Shown: positions 8,098 to 19,254 of the stretch, one piece after another
Layout: every line of letters starts with the position of its first letter
Numbering within the stretch: the stretch's first letter is position 1
Assembly (NCBI RefSeq): GCF_001680005.1
Contig: NC_033569.1
Coordinates: forward strand, 806,001-870,000
Source: Plasmodium coatneyi
Lineage: Eukaryota; Apicomplexa; Aconoidasida; Haemosporida; Plasmodiidae
Reading direction: 5' to 3'
DNA: 64,000 nucleotides
Position numbers and translations under genes: made by a program
Notes under the pieces: generated by a model
Seen by the model: only the letters and a program-made list of their open reading frames with translations
Databases searched by the model: none
What the model was told of the DNA's origin: nothing

Positions 8098-9703
8098 CAC
8101 TGCGCGCAGCGGGGGGAAACTCCAAAAAGGGCTAGCTAGCCAAAATGAAACGCAGTAGAAAAAAAAAAAAAAAAAAAAAAAAATTATCCCCGCCAAAAAA
8201 CTACATACTTCATGGGGGGGTTATAATGTACGATTCGCTCGACGCGTCAATTTTTCCATCCCTTTGGTGAAGGTGGGAAGGAAAAACCTTTCCTCCTTCA
8301 CAGTGTCCCTCCCCTTTTGAAAGTGCTAAAAGAGGGGAAAATAACCCCTTCATAGAACTCGCAGTGTATATTATATACTTGGACCAAATGGGTACAACAA
8401 ATGCAATATTTTTTTTTTTTTTTTTTCCGCGAAATTTAAAAGAGGGCGAATTTGACCCTTAGGCGGTGGACCTTTCAACCGACTTAAACGTTTTACATGT
8501 TGGTCAGCGTATGGGCTGTGCATAAAGGCATATTCTTTTCTTTTTTTTTGGAAGGGGGACGAGTGCAGGTGCACCTTTTGTAGGAACACCAGAGGAGACA
8601 GTTCGAGTGTACGCGTTGTGCACTATACGCACGTGGGGTGCTTCCGATTAACATGCGCGAAAATGCAACATACAGGCGAATGCAAAGAACAAGCGAACCG
8701 CAAAGGTATATTTGAGCGTGCGTCGTGTGAGTGCATACCAGTACACGGGCATACGTATATGCATTGACTGCGCATTTACCATTCAGTATCCTCCCTTTTG
8801 GCGCGACCGCAATTTTGCGCGTTCATATGCTTCCCCCCACTACTTTGCATAGAAGAGGAAAGCAAAGGTCTCCTACCACATCTTCCCTTGGCGACGATTT
8901 CTGGGCGTATTCGCTTGGGCATCCCTTTCCTCATAAATCACTACGTTATTTTTCCTTTATTTTGCCTCTTTTTTTTTGCATGTTTTTACTGCGCAGATGT
9001 ATTCCCCTGCTTTCATTCCATCCTCCATATTCCTGCATCTTTTTCTTTTTTTTTTTTTTCTTCATGTTTTCTCCTCGTCACCCTTTTTGCCCGTATTTTC
9101 TCCGCCTCCCCCTTCTTCTTTTTTCCTTCTTCCTGCCATCCTTCCTTTTTTCTCTTCCCCCTTTCATATTTTTACGTTGTCACCATTTTACAAATTTATT
9201 TTTCTCCTCACGTTGTTTTTGCCTGAATTTGCCATAAATTTCTTTGCCCCTTTACTGTTTCTTTTACGCTCGACGCTTACCTTCGAGATATCCCCAGAAG
9301 GGGTGAGTAAAGAACTCCATGTGAATGCCTCGCTCGCTTGATTCTTGTGGAAGATCCTCTACCAAGTGTAGCTCTTTCCCGGCGTCGTTTGCGCGAGAGG
9401 GGACAGAAGTTGGTGACGCGGTTAGGGGCGTAGCTGTAAGTGCAGTTTTACAATTTTACTCACCGTCGTGGTGCCGGTTCAGGGACGGCGTGAGGCGGAA
9501 CCTATCCCAGTGACGCGGTTGGAGGCACACACGTCGTTCGTGGTCGCACCTACGGGCCATTTTACGTAGCGCCATTTCGTCGCTCCGAGCAGGAGAAGAG
9601 GAAGAGGTCGTCTATACCCACCTCGATTGGCAAACAGGAAAAAAAAGTAAAAAAAATAATAAAATAAAATTTGTAGCTTCCTTAAAACAAAGTTGTATGC
9701 AAA
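8098..9703. other. Intergenic region upstream of CARP
   Basis: No gene supported. Contains A24 just after VID27 (about 8158-8183), a T run near 8408-8426, a long pyrimidine-rich stretch (8930-9260) and a GC-richer part (9330-9600) before the CARP start. The open frames at 8731-9341 only read through the pyrimidine tract. It probably holds the VID27 3' UTR and the CARP promoter and 5' UTR. Confidence 0.5.
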
Positions 9704-11059
9704 ATGAGCGAAGAAATACCGAATGCAACCATCGATGGAGTTCCCAACGACAGACTACACATACAGAACATCCCTCCTCACCTGACGGAGTCGCACCTGA
9801 GAAATTTATTTGGAAACGCAGGCTACGTCATAACAGACGTGTGTTATTTTAATAAAAACAGAAAACAGTCAAACAATGGTTTTATGAACAGGAAGGTCTA
9901 CAACACTGCACTCATTACGTTTAACACACATGAAGAGGCGTTAAGTGTCTTGAAGAACATCAAGAGCATGATTGATACAAGCAGGCAGGAGAAGAGCATC
10001 GAGGCGAAGTTCGCTGTGCCCAATGTGAATAGCAATTCAAGTGCAAAGAATAATAATAGCGGCCATGTCGGTGGGGGTAGCGGTGGAGGCCCACAAGGTC
10101 CATTTGGCAATAACAATTTCCAAAGGAGCTTTAACAACCATGACGATTTTAGCAGCGGCGGGATGAACAACTACAATCATTTTAACAGTGCCGGAAATGT
10201 ACAGGGAAATTTGGCTACCAGGAATATGATGAAGGGAAAGAACCCAAATAACGGAATGATGATGACGATGATGAATAGTGTGAACAATACGAGTGGCATG
10301 AACGGAGTGGTCAGCCCAAATGACCGACATATGAATGGGGGTATGTTTAATCAGAAAAATAACTTCATGCTGAATAATCCCAACTTGGGTAATGGGAAGA
10401 GCATGCCCGAAATGGTGAAATCGGAGGGGGACTTCTCCCCCCGAGGTAATACTGGCATGGGGAACATGCACAGTGTGGGTGCCGTTAGCGGGGTTGGCCC
10501 TGTTGGTGTGAACGCCATGAACGGTTTGCACGGTAATGCGCACCCAGGAATGGGTCCTGCCATGTTCAGGCAAATGCAAAGCAACAACAATGGAGGTGTC
10601 TTCCAATCGAGCGACCCCGTAATGGAGGAATGTAATGAAAATATTGAAGGCCTAAGTCTGTGGGAGATCTACAAAGATAAGAACAACAACACCTTTTATT
10701 ATAACAACCTCACAAAGCATAGTCAATGGAACAAACCCATACACCCAAATAAGTTGTTCCATTTTAATAACAATGATAAGACAAAGTTGAACGGTCCCAA
10801 TGGAAGCAATTTGTTCATTTTTCACATACCAAGTGAATGGACCGACTTGGATTTATTTCAGCACTTCTGCTGCTTTGGAAATATAATATCGTCTAAAATT
10901 CAGAGAGACAACACGGGGAGGAACTCTGGGTTCGGCTTCGTGAGCTACGATAACACCCTGAGTGCGCAACATGCCATTCAGTTTATGAATGGGTACTTTG
11001 TGAATAATAAGTATTTGAAGGTGCAGCTGAAGAAGGGCGAGGCGGCGGAGAAGGCCTAG
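9704..11059 (+). CDS. CARP: Clustered-asparagine-rich protein, RRM-WW-RRM RNA-binding protein
   Basis: Single exon, 451 residues. The N-terminal RRM (about 16-105) begins DRLHIQNIPPHLTE. A long Asn/Gly/Met-rich linker (about 115-310) follows. A WW domain spans about 317-347 with tryptophans 320 and 342 and the FYYNN core. A second RRM occupies 369-445 with RNP1-like GFGFVSY. This domain order, resembling CELF/Bruno-type RNA-binding proteins with an added WW module, points to binding of mRNA and of Pro-rich partners, probably in mRNA regulation. From memory, P. falciparum CARP lies near ATPbeta and SHMT on chromosome 12, matching this location. Confidence is high for the domains and moderate for the CARP name. 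Confidence 0.8.
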   Translation: MSEEIPNATIDGVPNDRLHIQNIPPHLTESHLRNLFGNAGYVITDVCYFNKNRKQSNNGFMNRKVYNTALITFNTHEEALSVLKNIKSMIDTSRQEKSIEAKFAVPNVNSNSSAKNNNSGHVGGGSGGGPQGPFGNNNFQRSFNNHDDFSSGGMNNYNHFNSAGNVQGNLATRNMMKGKNPNNGMMMTMMNSVNNTSGMNGVVSPNDRHMNGGMFNQKNNFMLNNPNLGNGKSMPEMVKSEGDFSPRGNTGMGNMHSVGAVSGVGPVGVNAMNGLHGNAHPGMGPAMFRQMQSNNNGGVFQSSDPVMEECNENIEGLSLWEIYKDKNNNTFYYNNLTKHSQWNKPIHPNKLFHFNNNDKTKLNGPNGSNLFIFHIPSEWTDLDLFQHFCCFGNIISSKIQRDNTGRNSGFGFVSYDNTLSAQHAIQFMNGYFVNNKYLKVQLKKGEAAEKA

Positions 11060-12799
11060 GAGTTGCGCGGGGCAGAGTGAGTATGATTGTGAGAAGTGAA
11101 CTGTGATAAGCATGTGTGTAGGTAGGACGAGAGGGAGAGGGAAAGATGCCCATGTTACCTATAGAGGAGAGCTTCCTACCGATGACCAGCAGGAAGATAC
11201 ACCCCACACATGCACACCACGTGAATATGATGCGCGCGCACAGCCGCCGCTACTATGTGTTTGTCTTTATCCATTTCCATGTGTGTTTGCATTTAACTTT
11301 TCCCCACTTGCTTGTTGTGCACCCGTGTTGGGCGCAACAGTACACACTGTCACGTGCAGAGGGAACATTTTTTTAATTTACCATGTAAAGTGAGGCCACG
11401 AAAGGGGGCAGAATGAGAATGCAATCATTTTAGCTGATCAGGAGTGGCAAACCTTCCACCGCTAAAACAAACCTCGAAGGATCGCTGCACACACATGCGT
11501 ACATGTACAAGAAGTGCGGGAAAAAAAAAAAAAAAAAGGAACCAAGTGGGCCACCAATGAAAGCACACCCAATTGCACAATTATCCGAATTATAGCACAA
11601 ATTTATTTTAAAAAATTGCTAAAGTGATTTATTTTAAGCCAAAAAGGAGAAGAAACCATTCGTGTGCCTCCACCTTAACTTCACATTGTGCGTGACATGT
11701 GTATATGTACATATATATATGTTTATTTATTATTTATTTTTTTTTTACTTCATCAGATACGTCCCCTTTGTATGCCTTTTACAGCTAATTCGATTTCACG
11801 TCCCCGTCTATTTTTGCATAAGCACGCGTGTGTACCCGTGGACGCACTCCATTGGGGCGGATTTGTGCCCCTGACGTGTGCGCAACGGGTTTATAATAAC
11901 CGTTGTAATGGAAAAACTGGACAACGTACCTTCTTCCTGTTATATATTTAACTCTTGTATCAAGTCGAAGGGATCTTCCCATTAAATCGCTCACCCAGTA
12001 ATGCTCTGTGCGCCATGCACATTCCCATTCTCGGCAAAGGAATGTACGAGCGGTAAGAATGCCAAACGGGGAGGTCTTCTATAGCAGGACCCTACCAGCT
12101 TGGCCCACGTGGGTCCCTACGAGTAGCCTTTCCCCCCATTCGCATTTCATCCGAACGTTCACATGTTCCATGGGAAAGGGAGCATTTAAAAAAAAAATCC
12201 CGCACAAATGAATAATCCCCTCTAGTATTTATTTACCTTCGGGAAGTTCACTGCTCTGCTGGTTAACTCCTTAACCACCAGTTGATGCCCCTTGCTGCAG
12301 GCACGTGAGAGGAATTTTTCAAATGAAAAACGAAAACAAAGTGTGCAAAGTTAATAAAGTTGTCTCGTGGCCAAAGGTTAGGCGGACCAAAATGGAGATA
12401 ATCAAATCGGCATGAAGGTGTAGCGTACGGGGGTGTAATTACCCATGCTGGAAAGAGAAAAAAAAATCTTTTCAGTGCTTACCATGTTGGGTAATAAACA
12501 AAGGCACGCATGTAAATACATTTAATCAACAAGCGGGAATGCATTTGCTAAGGGGTGTACCTGTGTGTGCTAGATTAACGGAATGGGTTGCAACAGGTAA
12601 GCATGACAAACAGGTTTCCCACCGGATGGTCCATAAGGGATATGAGGAAAATAAAAAAAAAATGGAGGCATAACTGGGTGCGAAATGTTGGCATCTAGCA
12701 TTCGTTCACCCGGTTATGGTTCCCTTCTGGTGGGCCAGCTCAGCGGCTAGCCGAGTGATCATCCCGTGCGTGCAGTGCGCTTTCCTGATTAATTCGGTC
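11060..12799. other. Convergent intergenic region, CARP/VTI1
   Basis: Lies between the 3' ends of CARP (+) and the VTI1-like gene (-). Mixed sequence with an A run near 11521-11537 and no open frame with family-like content. I see no RNA gene with a recognisable box A/box B pair. Presumably 3' UTRs and spacer. Confidence 0.5.
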
Positions 12800-13906
12800 C
12801 TATTTCGCTACTCCCACGGAAGGGGGAAGGGGTTCATTCGGGTGTGGCTCTTCCTTTTGTATTTGATCTTTTTCGACATTCCCATTATGGTTCACCTCCT
12901 TATCATCCTTGCTGTGTTGCTTTGTGTACCCCCCGGGGGGGCTACTCTCCGTCTGTCTTTCCTTATGGGTGGATACGTCCCCACTGCTACCTTTATCATT
13001 TGGGGGCTGCGTGGTGGCATTATCATCGTGGGCATCACTTCCTACTGTGCCGCTTCCCTCCACGTTATCCTTCTTCTCGATAAAATCGTACACAATCATA
13101 TTCGGTTCATTCCTGTTTTGGGGTTTCTTCTTCTGGTTGTTTGGCTCCGTCGTGCTAGCTGCTAATGCACTTGTGGGAGTAGGTGGGGCCTTGAACTCCT
13201 TCGCGTCACCCATAAAATTGGGGAGAGGACTATCAGGCGGTTGAGTAACCTCACGATTCAGGCTGTTTACATACCTCCTATACTTAACCGCAGTAACAAA
13301 AACGAATGTTAAAAAAATGAAAAAATAAATAATGTACAGTCGGTACTTGTTTAAGAGTTGTTTTTTCTTTATCAAGTGGATCAGATTTTTTGCTTGCTCT
13401 AATTTATCCCTAACGAAAGGCATATTGGATAATCCCTTTTTTATGGAGTCCCTCTGTCTGTTGAGGTTTTGCAGAACGTCGTTACTTATGTACTCTGCGT
13501 TGGTTAACAGAATTTTTGATTGGTTTATGTAAATGTCTCCTTCTTCGAGAAGGTCTACATCGCTCAGTAGCATCACTCGATCATCATAGCTGTTGTTCAT
13601 TTCGTTTTTTTCTCTTTCCTTGGCGAGGTAGTTTTCTTTGAGTATATTTAGCTTGCCTTTATACTCGGTTATCTCTCTATGCAAATCGTTGAGATCGCTC
13701 TCCTTGTTCCCTATCAGTGAATTTGCCTCCACTTCGAGTTGCATTCTTTGGAACATGTTTTCTGCGCTTCTGATGGCCTTTTCGTAAATATTTAGCAACT
13801 TGTGCTTGTCTGAGTTATTGTCCTTGAGGATCTTTTCCGTGTAGGACACCGTCCGGATGTACTCCTGGCAGTTGTTCTTGTAGTCGTTGAACAGTGCGTC
13901 CGCCAT
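12800..13906 (-). CDS. VTI1: VTI1-like Qb-SNARE with long C-terminal tail
   Basis: Single exon, 368 residues. The N-terminal helical Habc-type domain (about 1-105: YEKAIRSAENMFQRMQLEVE) is followed by a SNARE helix (about 128-185; QNLNRQRDSIKKG and later KNLIHLIKKKQL) and a membrane helix (about 190-207). This order matches Vti1, a Qb-SNARE that acts in Golgi-endosome-vacuole fusion. Unlike usual Vti1 proteins, which end at the membrane anchor, about 160 hydrophilic Pro/Thr/Lys/Asn-rich residues follow and would lie in the lumen. It is divergently arranged with SYF1. The assignment rests on SNARE layout and motif resemblance; a different Qb-SNARE is possible. Confidence 0.75.
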   Translation of the reverse strand: MADALFNDYKNNCQEYIRTVSYTEKILKDNNSDKHKLLNIYEKAIRSAENMFQRMQLEVEANSLIGNKESDLNDLHREITEYKGKLNILKENYLAKEREKNEMNNSYDDRVMLLSDVDLLEEGDIYINQSKILLTNAEYISNDVLQNLNRQRDSIKKGLSNMPFVRDKLEQAKNLIHLIKKKQLLNKYRLYIIYFFIFLTFVFVTAVKYRRYVNSLNREVTQPPDSPLPNFMGDAKEFKAPPTPTSALAASTTEPNNQKKKPQNRNEPNMIVYDFIEKKDNVEGSGTVGSDAHDDNATTQPPNDKGSSGDVSTHKERQTESSPPGGYTKQHSKDDKEVNHNGNVEKDQIQKEEPHPNEPLPPSVGVAK

Positions 13907-14377
13907 TGTTGCTAAGGGGGGGGTACACCGGCCGAAACAACTTCTTGAGCGGCACTTCTAAAATGGCAGTCCCTCCGATGAGGCGCTATCCAACTAAGCT
14001 ACGACTGTACACTTAAGCACGTGATACACTTTTACCCATACACATGCAGATTTTTCCCCTCCCTGATCAGTCACATGTACACGATCGCTCCAACAGTTTT
14101 CCTACGGGAAGGGCCAAATGGTTTTACCTTTCCCTAGTCGAATTGAAGCTCGCGTGTGTTGGCACTCGGCTACAGCACCTAAGTAGAGAGAGAATGGACT
14201 GCAAAATACCGTTCCAATGGGAGTCATTTTTTTTTTTCCTCTCATTTGATTCATCTCCCAGTTTCTTCATTTTTTTTTTTTTTTTTTTTTCTTCTTTTTT
14301 CAAATTTTGCGAAGAGGCGAATTCATCACAAGTGCCCGGTCGGTGCTCATACTGCGCGACGTGAACAGCGGGTGGTG

Positions 14378-14408
<31 letters not shown>

Positions 14409-15056
14409 ACCATATAGGGTGATATACGCCCAGATAAGGTAAATAACGCCAAGCCAAGGTGTCATCCACTGTGATGAAGAGAAACGCGACTGTTAAGCTC
14501 ATCTCTTTTCTCCACCCAATGCGCGGCGAAGTGCCCGTTGTAACAATTCCGGCACAATGAAAAGGGAGCAGCGTTTGGGGGCGAATCAGTTGAGAAGAAA
14601 AGCGTACAAGGGGGAACACCGTGTTGTGACAGCGTTGACAACGACGACAGGGGCGATAGTGGCGATTCCGTCAGTGGGGTCAAAAGTTGATACAGTCCCT
14701 ATATAGCTTCACGGGAGAACCTCGCCACTGAAGGAATGGCCACAAGTGGATGCGAAACGATCGTGCGAGACCACCACGCCTGTTCTGTTCCACAGCCTAT
14801 TCGAATAACGCCATTTTAGGGAAGGTATCCAGCCTCGAAAACGTTTTACCTGTGGAAGCCAATGTATGGAAGTAACCTTTTTAGAAGCACATAAACCTGC
14901 AGGTAATTTTGACGGACGCACCGGACAAAAATGCTCGGAAGAGCTACGAAGACGAGTAATCAACTCAAAAATCACTGGGCTGCTACACCAAACGGTGAAG
15001 TGGAGTAATAGCGGGGGTACTGTGGCAAAAATAAATAATATATAGTATGTGCAAAA
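13907..15056. promoter_or_regulatory. Divergent promoter region VTI1/SYF1
   Basis: 1.15 kb between two divergent starts. Carries a T24 tract at about 14267-14290 and an A tract of nearly 30 at about 14379-14407. Such long poly(dA:dT) runs are common in Plasmodium promoters and disfavour nucleosomes. A tRNA-like box A occurs near 13990-14010 on the - strand but no complete tRNA is present. Confidence 0.5.
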
Positions 15057-18000
15057 ATGGAATTGTACGGAGAGCTCTACGACTGTGATGAATTGCTGGA
15101 CGAGTACAATGCGGACTGTGGGGATGCAAAACCCCCCTGGGGGGAAGCCCTCCTGGGTGAGGATACCACCGCCCAGTGTGTAGAAGACGAAGCGCACGTG
15201 AAAAACATAGAAGTAGATATAAAGAGCAACAAGAAAAATGTGTCGACTCAGTATCTATTCCTTTACATCAATACGTTTAAGCAGAAAAACATCAGAAATG
15301 ACAAGACCCTCTACGTAGTGAACTTTTATGACATCCACATGAAGAGCGACGATAAGAATGTGCTAGAGACGGAGAAGGACATAATGGAGCATTGCTGGGA
15401 GAACGTTTCGAGGGCAGCAAGGAGGGACCACCACGATGGTGATGACGATGGTCACGACGATGCCGTTCAGAGTAGTCACCGTTCGAAGTACTACCTGTTT
15501 AAAATTTACGCAACCATTCTGAAGTACTTCCCCTTCAGCTTCAAACTTTGGTACCACTACCTGAAGGACCGCATAGAAATGTTGGGCGGAGTTTACTATG
15601 ACCAGAAGGAGGAGTATGAGGACGTGAATCGAGTGTTCGAACAGTGCCTCCTATACATGTACCATTTTAAAGCCATCTACATATTGTATATACAGTTTCT
15701 CTTCCTCCAAAGGAAGGTGCAAAAGATAAGGCTCATCTTTAACCTTGCCCTACAAAACATCAGTCTGAATCAGCATGAAGACCTCTGGGAGTATCAGCTA
15801 AAATATAATAAAAAAATAAAAAGCAAGTTAATCAACTACGAATACATTAAACGGTACGTAACAATCTATCCGGAGAATATTGTTCACCTTTTTAACCACT
15901 ACGTGAGGTACAAAATGTGTAAACACGCTCTAAATACATTTTTCTACATGATCAGTTGTGATGAGGAGGAAAATCTCCAACTGGGAGAAAAGTCCATATA
16001 CGATTTGTATAGGGAATTATTTCAGTTGATCAGTTCACGTAAAGTATTAGACAACGACGTGTTGGTAACACTGAGGAAAAACTTCGATACTTTCAAGCGG
16101 TATGAAAATGTGACCTCCATTTATACGTTGCTGGCAAATAGCTTCGTGTATGAGGGTCGTTGGAATAAGGCTATGGATGCCTATGAGGAGGGCATCCTAG
16201 AATGTTACACGGTGAACGACTTCTCAGTACTTTTTGAGGGGTACATAGAAACGATGAAAATACTAATCGAATTGAAGATGCGCAAGGAAGAGGGAAACGA
16301 CGTGATAAGTAGTAGCGGGGAGGACACCGATGGAGGTAATCGTGACCAGCTTTCCCCCTCTGGGGACGACTCCGTGGTGGACCTCTACATGGACAAAATA
16401 AATTACCTGCTGGACAAGCGCAAGGTGTTCATAGCAGATATCAAACTGAAGAACAACCAGAAGAACGTTTACGTGTGGTTAGGCAAAATAGATGCAGTCG
16501 AAACGGCGAATGAAAAGGTGGACCTCTACAACAGGTGCTTAAAGCATTTCGAAGACGGAGATTACGCTGGTCGACTCAGCGACGTCTACATCAGTTACGC
16601 ATATTTCCACTACAATCGTAACGAGTATGACAAAGCAGTGAATGTATTCAATAGAGCTGTGCGTGATCACAGTTTTAAAACGCTGAATGAGATTGCAAGT
16701 GTGTATTGTTCCTGGATAGAGGTGGAGTTACTTGAGGGCAATTCTAAGAAGGCCCTGCGTATAGCCAGATTGGTTATCGATCTGAGTAACAGTGGGGGAG
16801 GAGGAAGAAGGAGTCCGATGAAGAAGTACACCGGGCCAAACATACACGAAGGAAGTGAATCCCTCATTGGAAGAAACATACCAATGTTGGGAGATGACCA
16901 TTTTAGAAGTCTAAACCAGAACTTCAGCCTTTTAAATAACGTAAAGTTAGCTTGCCTCATCCTTGACCTGGAAATAAATTATGGTACCATCGAAACGTCC
17001 ATAAATCTGTTTGATATGCTGTACCATAAGAAGATCATCACGGTGAAGATGGTCCTCTCATTTGCCAACTACCTGTATGAGAACAAGTACTTCTATGAAT
17101 GCTTTAAAACATATGAGAAGGCCATTTCCATTTTCCATTACCCTTACCTGTACCCGGTGTACGTACACTACATAAGTAAATATGTGGAGCGTTACAAGGA
17201 TAAGAATATTTCCTACGTGCGTGAGTTATACAAACAAGCCATTTACGGAGTGGATGAAAAAACATTTATCCCCAAGGAGTTTGCCAAAATTGTGTTCCTT
17301 ATGTATGCCTCTTTTGAGGAGAACTACGGGTTTCTGAAGAGGTCCCTTTCCATTTATAAGGAGGCCGTTCCCTTCCTCCCCGAGCCGGACAAAGTCAAGT
17401 TTTACAAGCTCTTTATTTCGAAGGTGAGGCGTAAATAAATGCGCGACGTGGGTGTCCCCTGTGGGGGTATCACTTCTCTGAAGCAGCCAGCATACATCCT
17501 CTTGCCGTGGCGATGTTTACCCCTTACATTCATCCCCAACTTTTTTTCCATTTACTTGCTGTACAGGTCTCCAAATCGTACGGAGTGCACAAGGCGAGGG
17601 AGGCTTTCGAAGAGGCCATCCAGACTCTGAAGGACGACGATGTAAGAATGACCCTCCCCCCAATGTGTCTCTTCCCGTTTCACTTCCCTACGCGGATCTT
17701 CCAACATACCACCATCCGCCCCTTCCATTTTCCTTTTTCCCCCCCTACAGGCGCGTGAAATATGTCTGTTGTACATCGACATGGAGAACAAGCTGAACGA
17801 ATACGATCGTGTCCGGGCGCTTTACATCTACACTGCTCAGTTCACCAACCCGTCTGTGCACGTGTCCTTTTATCAGGTAAAGCTCGTCGGAGTAATAATC
17901 GCCTTAGCTGACCCGTTGTAGACTGTTTTCTGTTCACCCTTTTCACTTTTCTGTTATTTATGCCCCCCTTTCTGCAGGATTGGCGAGAATTCGAAGCGCT

Positions 18001-18343
18001 GCACGGGAATGAGCACACCTTCAGGGAAATGATAAGGATCAAGAGGAGCGTCCTCAGCCTGTTCTCGTAAGTTCACGCAAGTGCACTCATGCATATACCT
18101 CCCTGCATATCGGTGTGAATTGCACCTGCTGGGACGAGCTGCATTCGCTCCTCCCCCGTTAACACACAACCCATTAACCTGTTCCCCCCCCGTTAACCCC
18201 TTCGCAGAAATTCGCGCAGCGCCAGCAAGCCATTGGGCATGTTGGAGGACGATGATGTGGACGGTTTGGAGAATACGAAAAGAAAACTGCAGGAAATGAT
18301 TGACAATGAGGAGAACGCTCAGAAAAGGGTGAAGGTAGGTTGA
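15057..18343 (+). CDS. SYF1: Pre-mRNA-splicing factor SYF1 (XAB2-like, HAT repeats)
   Basis: Five exons: 15057-17423, 17567-17641, 17751-17876, 17978-18066 and 18208-18343, about 930 residues. The reading frame is held across introns of 143, 109, 101 and 141 bp. Tandem half-a-TPR (HAT) helices cover most of the length. Diagnostic pieces are LWYHYLKDR, FANYLYENKYFYECFKTYEKAI, the exon 2 piece YGVHKAREAFEEAIQ and the near C-terminal FEALHGNEHTFREM followed by IRIKRSV, which is highly typical of Syf1/XAB2. SYF1 is a scaffold of the Prp19/NineTeen complex in the catalytic spliceosome. An Asp/Ser-rich insert lies near 420-445. The last exon is read to a stop just after a GTAGGT that could instead be a donor to a further exon, so the C-terminus is uncertain. 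Confidence 0.88.
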
Positions 18344-19254
18344 CCCCTTTGTTATTTTACCTTCACTCCCTTTGAATTTTTCCCCTCCGTGTGGGGACGG
18401 TGTATGATAGGGTGGACGCACAATGGGCAACTGCACAGTGCGAGCACATCATTTGAGCGTCTACAGCTGTGTGTACACACTTATTTATGTTTGTATATCC
18501 GTTTGACCCTGTGCGTACTGCTTTCTTTTCGTTTGGGGGCGTCCCCGCCAAAGAGAGGTTCTCTGCCCATGTGCGCTTCCCAGCGAAAGGGTCAATTGCA
18601 AGGGGGTTGAGGGAAGCGCCATTACCGAAAGGTCATGTTGTTTTATTTAATACCCCCCCCCTGCAGTGTTTGTTTTGTGTGTTATATTGTCGTTACGTTT
18701 TTTTCTGCCATTTTTTTTTCTACCTTTTTTTTTTTTTTTGCTGAACATTTTCGTGCCGTGGGGTCACCATAAACGCACACCCTTGTCTGTATATCTCTAA
18801 ATAACCTCTGCAACGTGCAAGGGGATGGCTAGTCCTGTGGAATGTCCAATGTGGACATTTGTGTTGGCTTCTGGAGGAAGGCGCAGAGGATGAATAGCGC
18901 TGCTCGCGGGTACCCTGTCAATTGGCTTGCGGGAAATACCCTCTTTTTTGCTGTCTCCTTAATTGTAAAAGCGAAAAAAAAAAAAAAAAAAAAAAAAACG
19001 CTGGTGAAGGATCCCTACAGCGCACCATCGCGCGAAATTATTACGTGCCCCCGTGGGATGTATCCAGTTAGAAGGAAGGTTAATGGCGTGGTAGTATGCA
19101 CTTGGAGAACGGCGCAGTCCTACCACAAGGGGGTTCACTGCACATGCACAACGTTCCAGTGTTCAGGCATGTATGCCCAATAGAATACATGCACATAGTA
19201 GGTACACACGTCTACATATATATATGTTGACTTACCTGTGAGAATGCGAACAAA
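18344..19254. other. Intergenic region SYF1/CFAP61
   Basis: No gene supported. Holds T-rich sequence (18700-18740) and an A25 tract at about 18974-18998. Probably the SYF1 3' UTR and the promoter of the next gene, which is transcribed in the same direction. A missed SYF1 terminal exon could lie at the start. Confidence 0.45.

Noticed and set aside
8731..9341. Three overlapping + strand open frames of 120-170 codons
   Set aside because: They read through a pyrimidine-rich stretch and give Phe/Leu/Ser-rich products in all three frames, without family-like motifs or splice support.
13960..14012. tRNA-like sequence on the - strand (TAGCTTAGTTGGATAGCG, a good box A)
   Set aside because: No box B (GGTTCGANTCC) follows at any reasonable distance, the D-stem has a mismatch and the next part folds only as a short CCTC/GAGG hairpin. 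Not a complete tRNA; at most a decayed fragment or chance.
18662..18740. Additional last exon of SYF1 after a CTGCAG acceptor
   Set aside because: The reading frame gives Cys/Phe/Leu-rich sequence unlike any SYF1 C-terminus; the stop after the GTAGGT at 18335 is the simpler reading.
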